Of a DNA stretch of 64,000 bases, positions 60,712-64,000 are shown one piece after another; positions within the stretch are counted from its first letter, which is position 1, and every line of letters begins with the position of its first letter. The stretch covers positions 1,674,001 through 1,738,000 of the forward strand of contig CP051187.1 in assembly GCA_038087035.1 (NCBI GenBank), in the 5' to 3' direction. Origin of the DNA: Gloeotrichia echinulata CP02. Its GTDB lineage: Bacteria; Cyanobacteriota; Cyanobacteriia; Cyanobacteriales; Nostocaceae. Both the position numbers and the translations under genes were made by a program. Below the pieces are notes generated by a model. That model made no database searches. It was not told the DNA's origin and saw only the letters and a list, made by a program, of their open reading frames with translations.

Positions 60712-63700
60712 CTATCCCGCGTCATTCCAAGCTCTAATTGTTTCTATGACAATACCAGCAGGAGCAAATAAAACCTTTACCGTCTCAATACCTGCTGCTG
60801 TCACCGCTCTTTTCAACCGTATTTTGAGTGTTGGATGACTTTGGATGACTTGCTCAATCGCTTGCTTATTCTTAAGTATCGGATGGCTCTCAACAGCTTG
60901 AGCAACAATTGGCTGCGCCTCAATAGGCGTTGGTTTATTCTGCTCTATTTGAGCCAGCAATTGCTCAAGCAGTTTTTCTAATTCAGCAATATCTGCTTGC
61001 GAGTAATTATGTTGAGTACCAATATTATCACCTTCAATATTTCCAGTAACGCTACCTGTAATGTTGTGAAAGGTTGCACCGCTTAAATCAATTTTAGGTT
61101 GGTCTGACATAGTTTTAAAATGTTCGGTAAGTTCGTTTAGAGGTTTGATCAACGGATGACTCTTATTCTCCTCGATTGGAGGAGTCTGAGTGATGTCATA
61201 ATTATAAAACTTGCAGCGCTCTTGAATGTTTAAAATAATATTGTGATTATCAGTAATCCCATTTAATAGTAACTTCCATATTTGAGCCAGATTTTTAGCC
61301 TCAGCAATTTTTTTTAAGGCAGATTCGGCACTCATACAAACAAATACATCTGCATCTTGTAAAGCATTAATTAACTCATGTACTGCCCCCTCATTGCCGA
61401 TTTTTCCTAATGCTTCTGCGGCACTCCTGCGAACATCTGAATCTGCATCTTGTAAAGCCTTAATTAACGCATCCACTGCCCGCTTATTGCCGATTCGTCC
61501 TAATGCTTCTGCGGCTCTACTACGAACATTTGAATCTCCATATTGTAAAGCATTAATAAACGCATCTACTGCCCGCTCATTGCCGACTTGTTCTAATGCA
61601 TATGCGGCACTCCTACGAACATCTAAATTTGCATCTTGTAAAGCGTTAATCAACGCATTCACTGCCCGCTTATTGCCGATTTTTCCTAATGCATATGCGG
61701 CTTTGCTAACAATAGTTGAATCTGCATCTTCTAAAGCGTTAATAAACGCATCTACTGCCCGCTCATCGCCGATATTTCCTAATGCATATGCAGCACTCCT
61801 GCGAACATTTGAATCTCCATATTGTAAAGCATTAATTAACGCATCTACTGCCCGCTTATTGCCGATTCGTCCTAGTGCTTCTGCGGCACTTACACTTATG
61901 CGAACATCTGAATCCGCATCTTGTAAAGCCTTAATCAACACATCAACTGCCCGCTCATTGCCGATTTTTTCTAATGCATATGCGGCACTCCTCCGAACAT
62001 CTAAATTTGCATCTTTTAAAGCGTTAATTAACGCATCTACTGCCCGCTCATCGCCGATTCGTTCTAATGCTTCTGCGGCACTCCTCCGAACATCTACATT
62101 TGCATCTTTTAAAGCCTTAATTAACGCATCTAGTGCCCGCTCATTGCGAATTTTTCCTAATATACATACGGCATTAATAACAATATTTGAATCTGTAGCT
62201 TGTAAAGCGTTAATCAACGCATCCACTGCCCGCTCGTTGCCGATTTTTCCTAATGCATATGCGGCACTGCTACCAACATCTGAATCTACATCTTGCAAAG
62301 CGTCAATCAACGCATCCACTGCCCGCTCATTGCCGATTTTTCCTAATGCATATGCGGCAATCCTATGAATATCAGAATCTGCATCTTGTAAAGCGTCAAT
62401 CAACACATCTACTGCCCGCTCATTGCCAATTTTTCCTAATGCATATGCGGCACTCCTACGAATATCTGAATCTGCATTTTGTAAATCCTTAATCAAGTCA
62501 TCTACTGCCTGCTCATTGGGGATTTTTCCTAATGCGTATACGCTATTATTACGAACCGATGAATCTGCATATTGTAAAGCTTTTGTAACCTCATAGACTG
62601 CCCACCCATTGCGGATTTCTTTTAAGGCATATTCGGCACTATTACGAACCGATGAATCTGCATCTTGTAAAGCCTTAGTTAACGCATCTAATGCCCGCTC
62701 ATTGCCGATTTTTCCTAATGCATATGCGGCACTCCTACGAACATATGAATCTGCATCTTGTAAGCTTTTAATTAAAAAGTCAATAGCGAAATTGGATCGC
62801 GTCTCGCGGAGAAAATGTATCTTTAATATTTCACGAATGTTTAAATCTATGATTAAACTAACTGTTTGCTTCTGAAACTCCTGCTTTACCTCTCCTGTCA
62901 ACCTGGCTCCTAACAACAAATCAACTTCCAGCGATAAGTTCACAATCTTCTCAGCTTGCTGGAGACTATCCACCAAAGCCAACATTAGCGCCAGGGGTTC
63001 TGTCCACTTTAAGTAATTGAGATAATTCCGTTTTAGTTGGTCATCATTGAGTGTTGGTAATTGTCGCAGCAAGTATTCGGCGGCGTAATATTCTTGTAGC
63101 AATTGGTGGCGGAATTCAATTTTGTTATTGCTGACTGGTTGGATGAGGTGATGCTTTAGCAAATCGTTTAACCAGTTTTTAGCACAATTGTAGGGGTCAG
63201 GTCTCTTTTTCTGCTCTAAAAATTCACCGAGAATATCCTCAGCTTCTTTCTTGGATATAGTCAGGCGCAGTTCTGTTGGCGCACCGCTATCCATCATCTG
63301 GAAAGCTAACTTTTGCAATAAGTCAGAACACCAATTATGATAAGCCTCAGAGGCTGGAACATCACCTTTAAGTTGTGTGTCATAGATATAGGCAAAGTTC
63401 TGAAACGCCGACCCCAAATTAGTAGGAATTTTACCGTTTTCTTGGGCATAAACTCGGCATAGCATCCACAATAGTAGGGGGGTTTCGGCAAATTTCCGCA
63501 GGCGATTATTTAATTGTTTTAACATCTGCTCAGAATTTTGCTCCAGATACCTGCGGACAAAATTCTGCATTTGAGTTTCTGTCAGGGGTTGCATTTCTAG
63601 TTGTTTGGTAATACCAAAGTCTCCCCCAAGACTCAAATCTCGTGTGGTGAAAATCATCGGTGTCCGGCTATATTGTCGCCGAAATTCTTTTAGCTCTTTT

Positions 63701-64000
63701 CTGGAATCATCATTGGGTAATTCGTTCAAGCCATCAACTAGCAATAATAATTTTTGACTTTTGAGCAGGCTTTCAATTTCATCTTTCTGCAGTGTTAAGC
63801 CATGTTCATCAAAAAAATTCTCAATGAGAGCTAGTACAGAATTTTGATATTCACGCAATCTCACCAGTACGGGTATGTGAACTAACCCCTCAACTCCCTT
63901 GTTTGCTTCTTCCCATAACAGTCTTTCTAAGGCGGTGGATTTTCCGGAGCCTGGTTTACCTACTAATAATACATGATTGGTCGCATATTTACGTATAGCC
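60712..64000 (-). CDS. NACHT-HEAT repeat NTPase, N-terminus outside window
   Basis: The frame is open to the window edge, so the N-terminal effector or sensor part is missing. The visible order is P-loop VLLVGKPGSGKSTALERLL (63934-63960 for the core), Walker B KLLLLVDGLNELPNDDSRKE, sensor FTTRDLSLGG and winged-helix region, as in NACHT/STAND NTPases. Then come 16 HEAT repeats of 31 residues (for example DALINALQDADSDVRRSAAY then ALGKIGNERAV), nearly identical in DNA with a 93-base period. The C-terminus has a turn-rich SGATFHNITGSVTGNIEGD and an amphipathic helix end. Bacterial NACHT proteins often defend against phages by suicide. That role is inferred. It is separate from CyRepA1 and on the opposite strand. 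Confidence 0.88.
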   Translation of the reverse strand, partial: AIRKYATNHVLLVGKPGSGKSTALERLLWEEANKGVEGLVHIPVLVRLREYQNSVLALIENFFDEHGLTLQKDEIESLLKSQKLLLLVDGLNELPNDDSRKELKEFRRQYSRTPMIFTTRDLSLGGDFGITKQLEMQPLTETQMQNFVRRYLEQNSEQMLKQLNNRLRKFAETPLLLWMLCRVYAQENGKIPTNLGSAFQNFAYIYDTQLKGDVPASEAYHNWCSDLLQKLAFQMMDSGAPTELRLTISKKEAEDILGEFLEQKKRPDPYNCAKNWLNDLLKHHLIQPVSNNKIEFRHQLLQEYYAAEYLLRQLPTLNDDQLKRNYLNYLKWTEPLALMLALVDSLQQAEKIVNLSLEVDLLLGARLTGEVKQEFQKQTVSLIIDLNIREILKIHFLRETRSNFAIDFLIKSLQDADSYVRRSAAYALGKIGNERALDALTKALQDADSSVRNSAEYALKEIRNGWAVYEVTKALQYADSSVRNNSVYALGKIPNEQAVDDLIKDLQNADSDIRRSAAYALGKIGNERAVDVLIDALQDADSDIHRIAAYALGKIGNERAVDALIDALQDVDSDVGSSAAYALGKIGNERAVDALINALQATDSNIVINAVCILGKIRNERALDALIKALKDANVDVRRSAAEALERIGDERAVDALINALKDANLDVRRSAAYALEKIGNERAVDVLIKALQDADSDVRISVSAAEALGRIGNKRAVDALINALQYGDSNVRRSAAYALGNIGDERAVDAFINALEDADSTIVSKAAYALGKIGNKRAVNALINALQDANLDVRRSAAYALEQVGNERAVDAFINALQYGDSNVRSRAAEALGRIGNKRAVDALIKALQDADSDVRRSAAEALGKIGNEGAVHELINALQDADVFVCMSAESALKKIAEAKNLAQIWKLLLNGITDNHNIILNIQERCKFYNYDITQTPPIEENKSHPLIKPLNELTEHFKTMSDQPKIDLSGATFHNITGSVTGNIEGDNIGTQHNYSQADIAELEKLLEQLLAQIEQNKPTPIEAQPIVAQAVESHPILKNKQAIEQVIQSHPTLKIRLKRAVTAAGIETVKVLFAPAGIVIETIRAWNDAG

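Noticed and set aside
61394..62368. A 324-codon open frame on the plus strand
   Set aside because: It is the antisense of the HEAT repeat array. It stays open only because the repeat has a period that is a multiple of three.

Overview
The window looks like chromosomal DNA from a filamentous, probably heterocyst-forming cyanobacterium of the Nostoc/Anabaena kind. The reasons are plastocyanin, PsbV, a cytochrome c6, a cyanobacterial-type tRNA-Glu(UUC), many GCGATCGC (HIP1) octamers, heptameric tandem repeats (STRR type), and very many miniature inverted-repeat elements, IS200/IS605 relics and dispersed palindromes in A+T-rich intergenic DNA. The species cannot be named from the sequence alone.

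Layout. 1-1950: end of a DNA methyltransferase plus a partner restriction endonuclease. 2.3-9.9 kb: ordinary cyanobacterial genes (LuxR-type regulator, DUF3386, GFA-type zinc protein, SDR-CIA30 fusion, HugZ-like protein, alpha/beta hydrolase). They are broken at 3.8-5.0 kb by three miniature elements, two of which sit in a ruined HEPN/ATPase locus. 10.1-25.9 kb: an envelope-glycan region with three polytopic GT-C-like membrane proteins, GtrA, a cassette resembling sxtI/J/K/L (carbamoyltransferase, SxtJ, DUF5989, SGNH hydrolase), DegT aminotransferase, a Nudix-like protein and a GtrB-like GT2. 25.9-32 kb: an IscB/HEARO-type structured RNA without its nuclease gene, a SnoaL-like gene, then a 1,483-bp exact-register duplication carrying a MATE transporter on both sides of methyltransferase, GtrA and aldo/keto reductase genes. 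32-37 kb: small hypotheticals, a GAF histidine-kinase-like protein lacking the phospho-acceptor His, an SRPBCC protein, tRNA-Glu.

37.4-46.5 kb: Na+/H+ antiporter, tnpB, a strongly altered cytochrome b6 paralogue, a TonB-like protein, then cytochrome c6, plastocyanin and PsbV. These are electron carriers around photosystem II and cytochrome b6f. 46.6-55 kb: a methyltransferase-Mrr fusion, a truncated sugar ABC permease opposite an N-acylglucosamine 2-epimerase, Uma2 nuclease, a retropepsin cassette, a sugar-kinase-like APH protein, a DOMON-like protein, and a ParD antitoxin with a broken ParE. 55-64 kb: a 41-bp tandem array, PhoD phosphatase, a CyRepA1-type plasmid replication protein, and a large NACHT-HEAT protein that runs off the right edge and is a likely conflict/defence gene.

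The best leads are the NACHT protein with 16 near-identical 31-residue HEAT repeats, the nuclease-less HEARO RNA directly in front of a SnoaL gene, the cytochrome b6 paralogue missing one heme-bn histidine and the heme-cn cysteine, the kinase whose H-box His codon is replaced exactly where a HIP1 octamer lies, and the antitoxin-like leader fused to a GT2. All functional statements rest on motif recognition by eye. No database search was run.
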